Source of the DNA: Pelagophyceae sp. CCMP2097
Lineage: Eukaryota > Sar > Pelagophyceae
NCBI GenBank assembly: GCA_026770575.1
Contig: MU657259.1
Coordinates: 9,874-23,954, forward strand
Direction of reading: 5' to 3'
DNA length: 14,081 bases
Shown one piece after another: positions 13,905-14,081 of the stretch; the stretch's first letter is position 1, and every line of letters starts with the position of its first letter. The notes below the pieces were generated by a model. That model had not been told where the DNA came from, ran no database searches, and was given only the letters and a program-made list of their open reading frames with translations. The translations under genes were made by a program, and so were the position numbers.

Positions 13905-14081
13905 TTAAATCCGCGGCATCTCGCGGTATCTCGGCGGCGTCGCAGCGACCGCGCGGCCGCCGTCGCTCGTGCGCGCCTCACGACTTTCGGAAGACGTAGC
14001 GCACAGGCGGCCCACGTTGGCGAAGACGTGCGTCTTGCTGCAATGCACGCAGGTGCACTTCTGGCGGGACTTCGTCTTGCC
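13905..14081 (-). CDS. 3' end of an unrecognised Cys-containing gene (partial)
   Basis: On the minus strand a frame enters from the right edge and runs 58 residues to TAA at 13907-13905. From 14081 to about 13995 nearly every codon ends in G or C, which matches real genes in this window better than the other two frames. The visible part begins GKTKSRQKCTCVHCSKTHVF and continues ANVGRLC. Cysteines follow a C-x-C-x2-C-x12-C pattern with two nearby histidines, suggesting a small metal-binding end. Codon bias weakens after about 13995, so the last residues may be less constrained, or a splice site may intervene. I do not recognise the family. A zinc-binding tail of a transposase-like protein is one possibility, but it is not supported beyond the Cys spacing. 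Confidence 0.42.
   Translation of the reverse strand, partial: GKTKSRQKCTCVHCSKTHVFANVGRLCATSSESREARTSDGGRAVAATPPRYREMPRI

Overview
The window looks like nuclear DNA from a GC-rich, intron-bearing microbial eukaryote, most likely an alga. The reasons are: several reading frames join only across short GT-AG introns (about 48 to 213 bases); coding third positions are strongly G/C; intergenic stretches are visibly richer in A/T; and the transhydrogenase is a single fused protein with a mitochondrial-type leader. A stramenopile such as a pelagophyte would fit the GC content and gene style. That is an inference, since the window holds no rRNA or organellar marker. I see no bacterial operons, Shine-Dalgarno patterns or CRISPR arrays.

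Layout, left to right: (1) an AT-rich leader with two inverted repeats (1-200); (2) a four-exon SGNH/GDSL-like hydrolase on + (201-1942); (3) convergent to it, a five-exon proton-translocating NAD(P)+ transhydrogenase on - (5700-2135); (4) a long AT-hook/GNAT acetyltransferase-like protein on - (8935-6359); (5) divergent from it, a small two-exon ankyrin-repeat protein on + (9310-9844); (6) a MATE-family transporter on +, apparently intronless (10276-11874); (7) convergent to it, a three-exon TauD/TfdA-type Fe(II)/2-oxoglutarate dioxygenase on - (13548-12245); (8) at the right edge, on -, the 3' end of an unrecognised cysteine-containing gene (14081-13905).

All splice models were derived by hand from GT/AG sites, reading phase and recalled family sequences. 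The joins in the transhydrogenase and dioxygenase restore conserved family motifs exactly and are the most secure. The genes do not form an obvious pathway. NNT makes mitochondrial NADPH, MATE exports or compartmentalises small organic molecules, the dioxygenase oxidises an unknown small substrate, and the GNAT protein is probably nuclear. This looks like ordinary dense nuclear gene packing rather than a functional cluster.

The least explained material is non-coding: a perfect 21-bp inverted repeat before the first gene, 7-bp direct repeats at the boundaries of two introns of that gene (with hairpins inside both introns), and a recurring pattern of short imperfect tandem duplications in nearly every intergenic gap. 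I found no convincing new multi-gene system.
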